Positions 24,106-32,711 of a DNA stretch of 64,000 nt are shown in pieces. The translations under genes and the position numbers were made by a program. The notes under the pieces are model-generated. The model was not told the DNA's origin. It searched no databases and saw nothing but the letters and a program-made list of their open reading frames with translations. The first letter of the stretch is position 1, and each line of letters starts with the position of its first letter. This DNA comes from Rhodococcus sovatensis (GTDB lineage: Bacteria > Actinomycetota > Actinomycetes > Mycobacteriales > Mycobacteriaceae): NCBI RefSeq assembly GCF_037327425.1, contig NZ_CP147846.1, forward strand, positions 5,642,001 to 5,706,000, in the 5' to 3' direction.

Positions 24106-25271
24106 GACAGCTTCCTCACATCGATCTCTCGCGGTAGCCCGAGGAGGCGCTCAGCGACGATATTTCGTTGGATTTCGTTGGTGCCGGCATAGATCGGCCC
24201 GGCGAGTGAGAACAGATAGTCGTCGACCCAAGCGCCCTCATCGGGGGCATTGGCTCCTCGCAATTCGGCATCGGCCCCCAGCAGTTCCAGGGCCGCCTCG
24301 TGCAACCGAATATCGAGCGTCGACCAGAACAGTTTGTTGACGCTGCCGAGCGCACCCATATCGCCGCCGCCGGAGAGTCTCTCGACGGTTCCCCAGGTGT
24401 AGAGCCGATATGCGCGTGCGCCGATCCACGCGTCGACGACCTTGTCGTCGATGGAGGACGCGGCGGTAGTGGTCGACTTCCACAGTGCGGTAAGACGATC
24501 GGCAGCGTTACTGAATCGGCCAGGGGAGCGCAGCGACAGGCCACGCTCGTTGCCCGCGGTGCTCATCGCGACGCGCCAGCCGTCCCCTACCGCGCCGAGT
24601 ACGTCCTTGTCGGGCACGAATACGTCGTCGAAGAAGATCTCGCCGAACCCCGCGTCTCCATCGAGCTGGGCGATCGGCCGGACGGTGATGCCGGGTGCAT
24701 CGAGCGGAAACAGAAAGTACGTCAGGCCGCGGTGGCGTTGGGCATCTCGGTCCGAACGGAACAGGCCGAATCCGCGATCTGCCCAGGGCGCGCGTGAGCT
24801 CCACGTCTTCTGCCCGGAGAGCAGCCATCCGCCGCGCTCGTCGTCGCGTACGGCTCGGCTGCGAATCGACGCGAGGTCGCTGCCGGCCTCGGGCTCCGAC
24901 CAAGCCTGGGCCCATACCTGCGATCCGTTCGCCATCGGGCCGAGAAAGCGTTCCTGTTGGGCCGGTGTGCCGTGTTCGAAGATGATCGGTGCCAGTAGGG
25001 AAATGCCGTTCTGCGCGATGCGAGTCGGTGCTCCGCTGCGGTAGTACTCCTCCTCGAAGATCACCCACTCGGTCAGGCTCGCATCGCGGCCGCCGTAGCG
25101 GGCCGGCCATGCGACCACCGACCACCGGGCGTCGGACAGCTCCTTCTCCCATTGCCGGTGGGCGAGCGCGCCCTCCGCGGTGTCCATCGACGGCAGCCGG
25201 CCCGGTGAGTGCTCGGTCAACCACGCGCGGGCCTCGTTGCGAAAGTTCACTTCGTCATCGGTGAAGTGCAT
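24102..25271 (-). CDS. fadE31: Acyl-CoA dehydrogenase, FadE31-like
   Basis: 389 aa. Recalls FadE31 (377 aa) motif for motif: VVAWPARYGGRDASLTEWVI, VWAQAWSEPEAGSDLASIRS (substrate/flavin loop), FGLFRSDRDAQRHRGLTYFL, and the terminal YAGTNEIQRNIVAERLLGLP that contacts the flavin of the partner subunit. It oxidises an acyl-CoA to the 2,3-enoyl-CoA during breakdown of the opened ring C/D fragment (by homology). It sits 3 bp after the crotonase gene and overlaps fadE32 by 4 bp. Expression would come from the KstR2-like promoter near 26217. Confidence 0.86.
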   Translation of the reverse strand: MHFTDDEVNFRNEARAWLTEHSPGRLPSMDTAEGALAHRQWEKELSDARWSVVAWPARYGGRDASLTEWVIFEEEYYRSGAPTRIAQNGISLLAPIIFEHGTPAQQERFLGPMANGSQVWAQAWSEPEAGSDLASIRSRAVRDDERGGWLLSGQKTWSSRAPWADRGFGLFRSDRDAQRHRGLTYFLFPLDAPGITVRPIAQLDGDAGFGEIFFDDVFVPDKDVLGAVGDGWRVAMSTAGNERGLSLRSPGRFSNAADRLTALWKSTTTAASSIDDKVVDAWIGARAYRLYTWGTVERLSGGGDMGALGSVNKLFWSTLDIRLHEAALELLGADAELRGANAPDEGAWVDDYLFSLAGPIYAGTNEIQRNIVAERLLGLPREIDVRKLS

Positions 25272-25274
25272 CGC

Positions 25275-26159
25275 TCAGTCCTTGTCCGCGCCGCTGGCGT
25301 TCTTCTTGTTCGCGTCGGCCATGGCCTTGGCGTCGAGGCCGCCGAGCGAATCGACACCCACCTCGGCGTTGTGTGCGTGGGCGGCGTGATGGAGTCCGAA
25401 GACCGAATCCATTCCGTTCCGCATGCCCATGATGTCCTCGGTCTGATTGACCGCCTTCTTGGTCAGTGCCAGGCCGAACCGCGGCATCGCCGAAATACGT
25501 TCTGCCATATCGAAGGTGAACTTCTCCAGATCCGCGCGCGGTACGACGTGGTTGACCATTCCGAGTTCGCGGGCCCGCTCGGCCGGGAACCGATCGGCGG
25601 TGTAGAGGAACTCTTTGGCTGCCCGCGGATTCATCACCCAGGGGTGTGCGAAGAACTCGACCCCCGGAATGCCCATGCGGACCACGGGATCGGCGAAGAA
25701 TGCGTCTTCCGAGGCGATGATGAAATCACACGACCACGCGAGCATCAGGCCGCCGGCGATACAGGCGCCCTGCACCATGGCGATCATCGGCTTCGGAATC
25801 TCGCGCCACCGACGGCACATCCCTAGGTAGACCTCCGACTCGCGAGCAATCCGAGAATCGGCACCCTTCTTGTCGGCATGGTCCCACCAGATCACGGCTT
25901 TGCGCTCGAAGGACTGGTCGATGTCTCGGTCGGGTGTGCCGATGTCATGGCCACCGCAGAAGTGTTTTCCGTTGCCTGCCAGCACGATCACTGCGACGTC
26001 GTCGTCGTCGGTTGCGCGAGTGAAGGCGGCGTCGAGGGCATATGTCACCTTCGAGTTCTGCGCGTTGCTGTACTGCGGGCGATTCAGAGTCACCACCGCC
26101 ACGCGTCCGCGGACCTCGTACGTAACCACGTCCTGGGTGGCGTCGGTTTGCTCTGCCAT
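25275..26159 (-). CDS. Crotonase (enoyl-CoA hydratase) superfamily protein lacking both usual catalytic glutamates
   Basis: 294 aa from the ATG at 26157-26159. A crotonase fold with an oxyanion hole at FCGGHD and GACIAGGL. Aligning with rat hydratase, GGGCELAM becomes AGGLMLAW and the QPEI motif becomes ADPVVRMG, so the positions of Glu144 and Glu164 hold Met and Val. It therefore may not be a simple hydratase; crotonases with altered residues include hydrolases, lyases and isomerases. A long Lys/Asp/Ala C-terminal tail (DAKAMADANKKNASGADKD) is present. First gene of the leftward operon, 3 bp before fadE31. A similar Glu-less paralogue lies at 53691. Confidence 0.82.
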   Translation of the reverse strand: MAEQTDATQDVVTYEVRGRVAVVTLNRPQYSNAQNSKVTYALDAAFTRATDDDDVAVIVLAGNGKHFCGGHDIGTPDRDIDQSFERKAVIWWDHADKKGADSRIARESEVYLGMCRRWREIPKPMIAMVQGACIAGGLMLAWSCDFIIASEDAFFADPVVRMGIPGVEFFAHPWVMNPRAAKEFLYTADRFPAERARELGMVNHVVPRADLEKFTFDMAERISAMPRFGLALTKKAVNQTEDIMGMRNGMDSVFGLHHAAHAHNAEVGVDSLGGLDAKAMADANKKNASGADKD

Positions 26160-26216
26160 TTTTCCTCCAACTGTTCTGTGCCGTTCGGCGAGTGGCACCG
26201 CAGCACGACCATACCA

Positions 26217-26230
26217 AACAAGTGCTTGGT
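26217..26230. promoter_or_regulatory. KstR2-type operator between crotonase and fadE30
   Basis: AACAAGTGCTTGGT fits the KstR2 consensus AnCAAGnnCTTGnT at every defined position. It lies in the 136-bp divergent region, 58 bp from the crotonase start and 66 bp from fadE30, so it can control both operons. Confidence 0.68.
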
Positions 26231-26295
26231 GGGGTATTGTATGGTGTCAAAGGAGTTGAAGCCTCGAACGCGCGTGGTCGACAAAGGAGTCACAG

Positions 26296-27474
26296 ATGGA
26301 TCTCACGTTCTCCGAAGAGGACGACAGGTTTCGGGAAGAAGCACGTGAGTGGCTCGCTGACAACTTGAGCGGCGACTTCGCCGAGTTGAAGGGACTGGGC
26401 GGGTCCGGCCGAGAGCACGAGGCCTTCGCTGAGCGACTGGAATGGAACCGGCACCTGGCCGAGTCCGGCTGGACCTGCCTCGGCTGGCCTACCGAGCACG
26501 GTGGTCGCGGACTCAGTCTCTCTCAGCAGATGATCTTCCACGAGGAATACGCACGCGCCGACGCGCCTGCCCGGGTCAATCATCTCGGCGAAGAATTGCT
26601 CGGCCCCACGCTGATCGCCTGGGGAACCGACGAACAGCGGGCCCGCTTCCTGCCGCCCATCACCGCCGTAAAAGAGCTTTGGTGCCAGGGGTACTCAGAA
26701 CCGGGAGCGGGTTCGGACCTCGCCGCGGTACGGACGCGAGCGCGACTGGCCGGGGACACCTGGATAATCGACGGCCAAAAGGTGTGGACCTCACTCGCGC
26801 ATCATTCCGACTGGTGTTTCGTCGTCGCTCGCACCGACCCGACCACCACCCGGCACGCCGGACTGTCGTACCTGCTCGTCCCCATGGACCAACCAGGGGT
26901 GACCGTGCGACCCATCGTCCAGCTGACCGGAACATCGGAATTCAACGAGGTGTTCTTCGACGGAGCCGTCACCGACACCACGATGATCGTCGGCGCACCG
27001 GGTGAAGGTTGGCCGGTAGCGATGGGGACGCTCGGCTTCGAGCGCGGTGTCTCCACCGTCGGCCAACAGGTGGGCTTCGCGCGCGAACTCGAGACGGTGC
27101 GCAACCGGGCGAGAGAAAACGGAACCATCGACGACCCGATCATCGCCGATCGGCTGGCGCAGGCGCAGGTCGGCCTGGAAGTGCTGCGAGTGCATGCCCT
27201 GCGCACCCTCAGTGCCTACGAATCCGGCTCGATGGGACCCGAGGCATCGGTGGCCAAACTGCTCTGGGCGAGGTGGCACCGAGATCTCGGCGAGCTTGCG
27301 ATGGACGTCCTTGGTGGCTCGGCTCTCACCACCGGACCCTCCTACGAACTCGATGATCTACAGACGCTGTTCCTCTTCAGTCGGGCCGACACGATCTACG
27401 GCGGATCCGACGAAATCCAACGAAACATCATCTCCGAGCGAGTACTCGGAATGCCTAGGGAGCCACGACCGTGA
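26296..27474 (+). CDS. fadE30: Acyl-CoA dehydrogenase FadE30
   Basis: 392 aa. Very close to the FadE30 pattern: ADNLSGDFAELKGLGGSGRE, TCLGWPTEHGGRGLSLSQQM, LWCQGYSEPGAGSDLAAVRT, VWTSLAHHSDWCFVVART, TGTSEFNEVFFDGAVTD and the terminal YGGSDEIQRNIISERVLGMP. FadE30 dehydrogenates the CoA ester of HIP/5-OH-HIP in steroid ring C/D catabolism. Translation starts at the ATG at 26296 after AAAGGAG. The stop overlaps the ipdF start by 4 bp. It leads the rightward operon fadE30-ipdF-fadA6-SDR behind the KstR2-type site at 26217. Confidence 0.88.
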   Translation: MDLTFSEEDDRFREEAREWLADNLSGDFAELKGLGGSGREHEAFAERLEWNRHLAESGWTCLGWPTEHGGRGLSLSQQMIFHEEYARADAPARVNHLGEELLGPTLIAWGTDEQRARFLPPITAVKELWCQGYSEPGAGSDLAAVRTRARLAGDTWIIDGQKVWTSLAHHSDWCFVVARTDPTTTRHAGLSYLLVPMDQPGVTVRPIVQLTGTSEFNEVFFDGAVTDTTMIVGAPGEGWPVAMGTLGFERGVSTVGQQVGFARELETVRNRARENGTIDDPIIADRLAQAQVGLEVLRVHALRTLSAYESGSMGPEASVAKLLWARWHRDLGELAMDVLGGSALTTGPSYELDDLQTLFLFSRADTIYGGSDEIQRNIISERVLGMPREPRP

Positions 27475-28268
27475 CCAAGAGAGAACAACCGGCCCCCGCG
27501 TACCTGCCGGGACATGGACTGCTCACAGACCGAACCGTCGTCGTCACCGCCGGTGCAGGCGCAGGAATCGGGGCCGCGGTAGTGCGCCGCGCACTCGAAG
27601 AAGGTGCCAAGGCCGTCGTCGTCGGCGATACCCATGAGCGGAGATTGGCCGAGGCGCACCAGGAATGGGCGTCGGAGTTCGGCGCAGATCGGGTCCGAAC
27701 CCGCGTCTGCGACGTGACCCGAGAAGATCACGTCGAGGCCCTCCTCGACCTTGCCGACGAGGTGGGCGGGGTGGACGTCATGGTCAACAATGCGGGTCTC
27801 GGCGGAACGGTGTCGCTGCTCGAGATGACCGACACCCAATGGTCTTCGGTGCTCGATGTGACGTTGACCGGGACTTTCCGGTGCGTGCGGGCAGCCGGTC
27901 GACGCATGGTCGCCCGCGGCCATGCAGGCGTCATCGTCAACAACGCATCGGTGATCGGTTGGCGCGCACAGGAAGGCCAGGCTCATTATGCCGCGGCCAA
28001 AGCCGGAGTCATGGCACTGACGAGGTCGGCAGCGGCAGACTTCGCCGAACACGGAATCCGAGTCAATGCGGTCTCGCCCAGTCTTGCGATGCATCCGTTC
28101 CTCGAAAAGGTGACGACGCCTGAGTTTCTGACCGAACTCAAGGGCCGTGAAGCCTTCGGCCGGGCCGCACAACCGTGGGAAGTCGCCAACGTCATGGTGT
28201 TTCTGGCCAGTGACTACTCGTCCTATATGACCGGTGAAGTGGTGTCGGTCAGCAGTCAACACGCGTGA
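27471..28268 (+). CDS. ipdF: IpdF-like short-chain dehydrogenase
   Basis: 265 aa. Begins with a short leader then HGLLTDRTVVVTAGAGAGIG, an unusual Ala/Gly-rich cofactor loop shared with IpdF (Rv3559c). Other matches: VMVNNAGLGGTVSLLEMTD, NNASVIGWRAQEGQAHYAAA with the YAAAK catalytic pair, and SSYMTGEVVSVSSQHA at the C-terminus. IpdF oxidises the 5-hydroxyl of 5-OH-HIC-CoA-type intermediates. The start overlaps fadE30 (GTGA). Its order beside fadE30 and fadA6 mirrors the mycobacterial cluster, supporting the call. Confidence 0.87.
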   Translation: MTKREQPAPAYLPGHGLLTDRTVVVTAGAGAGIGAAVVRRALEEGAKAVVVGDTHERRLAEAHQEWASEFGADRVRTRVCDVTREDHVEALLDLADEVGGVDVMVNNAGLGGTVSLLEMTDTQWSSVLDVTLTGTFRCVRAAGRRMVARGHAGVIVNNASVIGWRAQEGQAHYAAAKAGVMALTRSAAADFAEHGIRVNAVSPSLAMHPFLEKVTTPEFLTELKGREAFGRAAQPWEVANVMVFLASDYSSYMTGEVVSVSSQHA

Positions 28269-28301
28269 GATATCCGGGAAGAACAGTGTGAGGGGAAACC
28301 A

Positions 28302-29453
28302 ATGACCGAGGCTTATATCGTCGACGCGGTGCGCACTCCGGTGGGGCGGCGAGGCGGCGGTCTTGCCGGTATCCACTCCGCAGACCTGGGAGCGCACGTA
28401 TTGAATGCGCTGATGGAGCGCAGCGGCGTCGATCCCGCAGCCGTGGACGACGTCATCATGGGGTGTACCGACACCATCGGTTCGCAGGCCGGCGACATTG
28501 CCCGCACCGCATGGTTGGCCGCTGGTCTCCCGCAGCATGTTCCGGGTGTCACCATCGATCGGCAGTGCGGATCGAGTCAGCAGGCAGTGCACTTCGCGGC
28601 CCAGGGCGTCATGTCCGGCACGGCGGATCTGATTGTCGCCGCCGGGGTGCAGAACATGTCGGCCATCCCTATTTCGGCTGCGATGACCGTCGGCGAACAG
28701 TACGGATTCACAACACCTTTCGCCGAGTCGAAGGGTTGGCGCGCTCGCTACGGCGACCAGGAGGTCTCGCAGTTCAGGGCGGCCGAGATGATCGCCGACA
28801 AGTGGGGCGTCACCCGGGCACGGATGGAGGAGTTCGCCCTCGAGAGTCATCGACGCGCCATCGCGGCGATCGACGAGGGTCGATTCGTCCGGGAAATCGC
28901 GCCGATCGATGGCGTGACGACCGACGAAGGGCCACGCCGAGATACGTCAGCGGAGAAGATGGCGAGGCTGCGGACGCTGACCGAGGGGGGCGTCCTCACC
29001 GCTGCGGTCGCGTCGCAGATATCCGACGCCGCGAGCGCAGTGCTGATCGCATCCAAGGCGGCGCTCGACACACATGGGCTCACGCCCCGGGCGCGGATTC
29101 ATCACTTGACCGTCTACGCGGACGACCCGGTGTGGATGCTGACCGGCCCGATTCCGGCGACGAGGTTGGCGCTCGAGCGCAGCGGGATGAGCATCGACGA
29201 CATCGACCTCGTCGAGATGAACGAGGCCTTCGCTTCGGTGGTTCTCGCGTGGGCCAAGGAAACGGGCGCAGATCTGGCCAAGGTCAATGTCAACGGCGGC
29301 GGCATTGCGCTCGGTCATCCGATCGGGGCGACCGGCACCCGATTGATGACGACGTTGCTGCACGAACTCGAACGAACGGGCGGTCGATACGGAATGCAGA
29401 CGATGTGTGAGGGCGGCGGACAGGCCAACGTCACCATCATCGAGAGACTCTGA
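28302..29453 (+). CDS. fadA6: FadA6-like thiolase
   Basis: 383 aa. MTEAYIVDAVRTPVGRRGGG, nucleophile Cys89 in TIDRQCGSSQQAVHF, VQNMSAIPISAAMTVGEQYG, VEMNEAFASVVLAWAKET, GGGIALGHPIGATG with the catalytic His, and MCEGGGQANVTIIERL with the second Cys. This matches FadA6 (Rv3556c), the thiolase of ring C/D catabolism. The Gly-Gly-Gly before IALGHP is a small variation on the usual NGGAIALGHP. It is 33 bp after ipdF with a GAGGGGAAA ribosome-binding site. Confidence 0.88.
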   Translation: MTEAYIVDAVRTPVGRRGGGLAGIHSADLGAHVLNALMERSGVDPAAVDDVIMGCTDTIGSQAGDIARTAWLAAGLPQHVPGVTIDRQCGSSQQAVHFAAQGVMSGTADLIVAAGVQNMSAIPISAAMTVGEQYGFTTPFAESKGWRARYGDQEVSQFRAAEMIADKWGVTRARMEEFALESHRRAIAAIDEGRFVREIAPIDGVTTDEGPRRDTSAEKMARLRTLTEGGVLTAAVASQISDAASAVLIASKAALDTHGLTPRARIHHLTVYADDPVWMLTGPIPATRLALERSGMSIDDIDLVEMNEAFASVVLAWAKETGADLAKVNVNGGGIALGHPIGATGTRLMTTLLHELERTGGRYGMQTMCEGGGQANVTIIERL

Positions 29454-29484
29454 CGTCGACCGAATCAACGAAGAGAGGCCAATT

Positions 29485-30252
29485 GTGTTCGTACTCGACA
29501 TGACTGGGCGTGTGGTTGTCGTGACCGGTGGGGGACGGGGCGTCGGCGCAGGCATTGTCGATGTGTTCCTCGAGGCGGGGGCCTCGGTGGAAATATGCGG
29601 CCGCACCGTGCCGGAGGAAGGTGTGGAGGACGGCCGCGAACGGTTGTCGAGCTCGCGCGTCGATGTCCGTGACGCGGCTGCCGTTCACACCTGGATCGAC
29701 GATATCGGTGCGCGGCATGGGCGACTCGATGTGGTGATCAACAATGCCGGTGGGGCTCCGTTCGCGAGTTTCTCGACGAGTTCCACTCGCTTCCACGACA
29801 AGATACTGGCGCTCAATTTCAGCTCGGCCGCCAACGTGTGCCATGCCGCATCTGAAATACTTTCTGCCACAGCACAGTCGAGCGTTGTCAACATCACGTC
29901 GATATCTGCGCGACGCCCGAGTCCGGGAACGGCCGTGTACGGGGCGGCCAAGGCTGCGCTGGAAAGTCTGACCACCAGCCTTGCGGTGGAATGGGCTCCG
30001 GCCGTCCGTGTCAATGCCGTCAGTTGTGGTTTGGTCGCGACGCCCGGCGCGGTGGATCATTACGGTGACGAGGACCAGTATGCCGCCGTCGCCGCAACCA
30101 TTCCGCGGGGACAGTTCGCAACCCCGGCAGAGATCGGTCAAGCGTGCCTCTTGCTGGCTTCGCCACTGGCGTCGCACATCACCGGTGCAGTGCTGAACGT
30201 GGATGGCGGCGGAGAGTGGCCGGCATTCTTGCAACACACCCCCAACGGCTGA
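29485..30252 (+). CDS. SDR-family oxidoreductase, Rv3549c-like
   Basis: 255 aa from the GTG at 29485, preceded by AAGAGAGG. The cofactor loop VVVVTGGGRGVGAGIVDVFL and the ETC-like CGRTVPEE suggest NAD(P) use. The active site is NITSISARRPSPGTAVYGAA with YGAAK, and the C-terminus ITGAVLNVDGGGEWPAF is typical of classical SDRs. The V-T-G-G-G-R-G-V-G-A-G-I run resembles the SDR Rv3549c that lies in the mycobacterial KstR2 regulon, but I am less sure of orthology than for ipdF. It ends the rightward operon just before a bidirectional terminator. Confidence 0.78.
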   Translation: MFVLDMTGRVVVVTGGGRGVGAGIVDVFLEAGASVEICGRTVPEEGVEDGRERLSSSRVDVRDAAAVHTWIDDIGARHGRLDVVINNAGGAPFASFSTSSTRFHDKILALNFSSAANVCHAASEILSATAQSSVVNITSISARRPSPGTAVYGAAKAALESLTTSLAVEWAPAVRVNAVSCGLVATPGAVDHYGDEDQYAAVAATIPRGQFATPAEIGQACLLLASPLASHITGAVLNVDGGGEWPAFLQHTPNG

Positions 30253-30269
30253 CCGGAACGGACGAGAAA

Positions 30270-30298
30270 GGGCGGCCACCGAACTACGGTGGCCGCCC
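30270..30298. terminator. Bidirectional terminator between SDR and fadD3
   Basis: A perfect 11-bp stem (GGGCGGCCACC, 30270-30280; GGTGGCCGCCC, 30288-30298) with a 7-base loop lies between the convergent stops at 30252 and 30343, so it can end both transcripts. Confidence 0.75.
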
Positions 30299-30342
30299 TC
30301 ATCTCCTTGGAGAAGCGGTCCAAAAGATTGCCGTACAAGCAT

Positions 30343-31923
30343 TTACGATCCCGAACGCAACTCTCGTTTGAGGATCTTGCCGCTGGCGTTGCGGGGCAGA
30401 GCGTCGACGACGACGAACTCGCGCGGGACTTTGAAGTTCGCCAGCCGAGTGCGGCACCAGGCACCGATGTCCTCCATCGCGACCGATGCGCCCGAGCGCG
30501 GTACCACGAACGCTCGGGGTACCATACCGAGCCGGTCGTCCGCGACTCCCACCACGGCGCTTTCGATCACGTCGGGGTGTGCGGACACCACGTTCTCCAC
30601 CTCCGCGGGGTAGACGTTGAACCCGCCGACGATGATCATGTCTTTCATGCGGTCGGTGATCTTGAGGCAACCATGTTCGTCGAGGCGACCGACATCACCG
30701 GTGCGGAGCCAACCCTCGGAATCTATTGCTGCAGCGGTCGCTTCGGGATCCTCGAAGTACCCGATCATCACGCTCTCGCCGCGAAGCCACACCTCGCCGT
30801 CGATACCGACCGCTACGTCCTGCCCGGAGGGATCGACGACGCGAATCTCGATGCCTTCCACTGCCGGCCCTGTCGTCTGCGCGATATGACGCGGATCGTC
30901 GTCCGGGCGTGACTGGGTCGCCACCATACACTCGGTGAGTCCGTAGGCCTGCGCCGCAACCTCGAAACCGAGGACATCGCGCATCTGCTCGAACAGGGTC
31001 TCGGGCACCGAGGTGGCACCGGCTGTGGCGTACCGAAGTGATGACAGATCGAACTCACTGAGTCGAGGGTGGTCGATCAACGTGAGGAAGATGGTCGGTG
31101 CCCCTGGCATCACCGTAATGCGCTGTGTCTGAACAAGCTCCATCAGCTGCACCGGATCGAAGGTGACCACCGGATAGATCGTGCTCCCGGCCGTGAGGGC
31201 GGCCACCACACCTGCTTTGTACCCGAAGCCGTGAAAGAACGGGCTCACGATTGCATAGCGGTCCTCGGGCGTCAACGAGGCTCCGCGGGCCCAGGTTCGA
31301 CCGATTCCGATCGTTTGTCTCTGGGTCGTCATGACGCCCTTGGGTCGACCCGTCGTCCCGGAGGTGAACAGGATGTCCGAGAGCATGGAACCGGTGACCT
31401 CGGCCCCGCGCATGCGCGCGTGCTCGACATCGTCGTCGGTGACCGAGACGACATCGCTCCATCGAGTCGTATCGGCGCGGCCCGAGTCGGTGATGTCGAT
31501 GATCGCGCGCAGATGCGGAAGACCCGGAACGGGGCTGCCCGCAGCACCTTCTCCCGCGTTCTGCAGCATGCCGACGTAGTCGGTGCCCAGAAAGCCGTCG
31601 GCGACGACGATGGCGGTGGCCCGCGAGCGGGCCAGGATATCGTGTGCCTCGTAGCCGCGGTATCGGCTGTTCAGCGGGACGACCGACGCGCCGATGCGCT
31701 GCACACCTAACAGTGCCAGCACGAAACGGGCACTGTTGGGTGCCCAGATACCGACACGATCACCCGGCAGTATTCCCAGGCGGAGTAGGCCGGCACCGAC
31801 CGCGAGCGTCATCTCGTCGAGTTCGCGATACGACAGTGTTGTCTCGCCGTCGACGATCGCCGGATGGTCCCCGAACGTCGCTGCGCGCTCTGCGAGCAGT
31901 TCAGGAACAGTGACTATGGCCAT
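30343..31923 (-). CDS. fadD3: FadD3-like acyl-CoA synthetase
   Basis: 526 aa. ANL-family adenylating enzyme: P-loop DILFTSGTTGRPKGVMTT, PFFHGFGYKAGVVAALTAGS, AYGLTECMVATQSRPDDDP (A5), GWLRTGDVGRLDEHG (A7) and the C-terminal Lys in LPRNASGKILKRELRS. The FFHGFGYKAG and VVTFDPVQLMELVQTQRITV segments are strongly FadD3-like. FadD3 converts HIP (the bicyclic propionate left after ring A/B removal) to HIP-CoA, the entry step of this pathway. M. tuberculosis FadD3 is about 500 aa, so this one is slightly longer. First-position gene order fadD3-ipdB-ipdA is reversed relative to transcription: ipdA is promoter-proximal, fadD3 last. Confidence 0.85.
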   Translation of the reverse strand: MAIVTVPELLAERAATFGDHPAIVDGETTLSYRELDEMTLAVGAGLLRLGILPGDRVGIWAPNSARFVLALLGVQRIGASVVPLNSRYRGYEAHDILARSRATAIVVADGFLGTDYVGMLQNAGEGAAGSPVPGLPHLRAIIDITDSGRADTTRWSDVVSVTDDDVEHARMRGAEVTGSMLSDILFTSGTTGRPKGVMTTQRQTIGIGRTWARGASLTPEDRYAIVSPFFHGFGYKAGVVAALTAGSTIYPVVTFDPVQLMELVQTQRITVMPGAPTIFLTLIDHPRLSEFDLSSLRYATAGATSVPETLFEQMRDVLGFEVAAQAYGLTECMVATQSRPDDDPRHIAQTTGPAVEGIEIRVVDPSGQDVAVGIDGEVWLRGESVMIGYFEDPEATAAAIDSEGWLRTGDVGRLDEHGCLKITDRMKDMIIVGGFNVYPAEVENVVSAHPDVIESAVVGVADDRLGMVPRAFVVPRSGASVAMEDIGAWCRTRLANFKVPREFVVVDALPRNASGKILKRELRSGS

Positions 31924-31946
31924 GATCCGTCCTTCGTAGTCTGCGG

Positions 31947-32711
31947 TCAGCTTCGCACTTCTCGTGCGCGAAGCGACGTGGGATCGATGACCGTCCTGAT
32001 CAACTGTAATTCCTCTTCGCTCGGCAGCCGAGTGGTTGTCGCGCTGGAGGTGTCGATATCGAAACCGGTGTTGCTCTGGACATCCTCGGCGCTGACGCCG
32101 GGGTGCAGGGACCGAACTTTGAGTACGCCCTCTGCCGAATAGTCCAGTACCGCCAGATCGGTGACCACGACGCCGAGATCGTGGTACTTCATCGTCGAAC
32201 CCGATTCCGCGGCAGCCCTGTCATTTCCGACGCCGGAGACAACGTCGACATGCTCGACGAACACGCGGGCCGAGTGACGCGCCACCCAGTAGTCGGTGCG
32301 ATGATTGACTGTGTTGCCCGGCGCGCCGCGGACTCCGATGAGCTGCCGAGTCGGCTTGCGCCAGTCACCGATTGCGGAGATGTTCTGGTTGCCGAATCGG
32401 TCGATCTGGCTGGCACCCATCATGCTGTGTCTGCGGCCGGAGTTCAATACGTCGAAGATGGAGCGGAACGGCACCCATGCCTCGATGGTGCCTCCGCCGT
32501 TGCTTGCAGTCTTGCCGAGAGGCGGTGGGTCGCTGACGAAGAAGCACTCGCCGTCACTCAACACCAGGTCGGGCTCGAAGGTGAGTCGGGCCAGGCGGGC
32601 GGAGATGGCGGGAACGGTTCCGACGGCGTGGGCGAGGATCTCGCCGGCTCCACGCCAGGCATCCGCGCAGGCGGTGACGCAGACCTCGGCTCGCGTGATG
32701 TCGCTGCTCAT
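31947..32711 (-). CDS. ipdB: IpdB, CoA-transferase-fold ring-opening hydrolase beta subunit
   Basis: 254 aa. TRAEVCVTACADAWRGAGEI, ISARLARLTFEPDLVLSDGE, GRRHSMMGASQIDRFGNQNI, GVRGAPGNTVNHRTDYWVAR, VFVEHVDVVSGVGNDR and LQLIRTVIDPTSLRAREVRS match IpdB (Rv3552) along the whole length. With IpdA it forms the enzyme that hydrolytically opens the last steroid ring of COCHEA-CoA; although of class I CoA-transferase fold, it acts as a hydrolase. It overlaps ipdA by 4 bp (ATGA at 32708-32711). Confidence 0.92.
   Translation of the reverse strand: MSSDITRAEVCVTACADAWRGAGEILAHAVGTVPAISARLARLTFEPDLVLSDGECFFVSDPPPLGKTASNGGGTIEAWVPFRSIFDVLNSGRRHSMMGASQIDRFGNQNISAIGDWRKPTRQLIGVRGAPGNTVNHRTDYWVARHSARVFVEHVDVVSGVGNDRAAAESGSTMKYHDLGVVVTDLAVLDYSAEGVLKVRSLHPGVSAEDVQSNTGFDIDTSSATTTRLPSEEELQLIRTVIDPTSLRAREVRS

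Noticed and set aside
27396..28850. A 484-codon minus-strand frame over fadE30/ipdF/fadA6
   Set aside because: Shadow of three well-supported overlapping genes on the plus strand.
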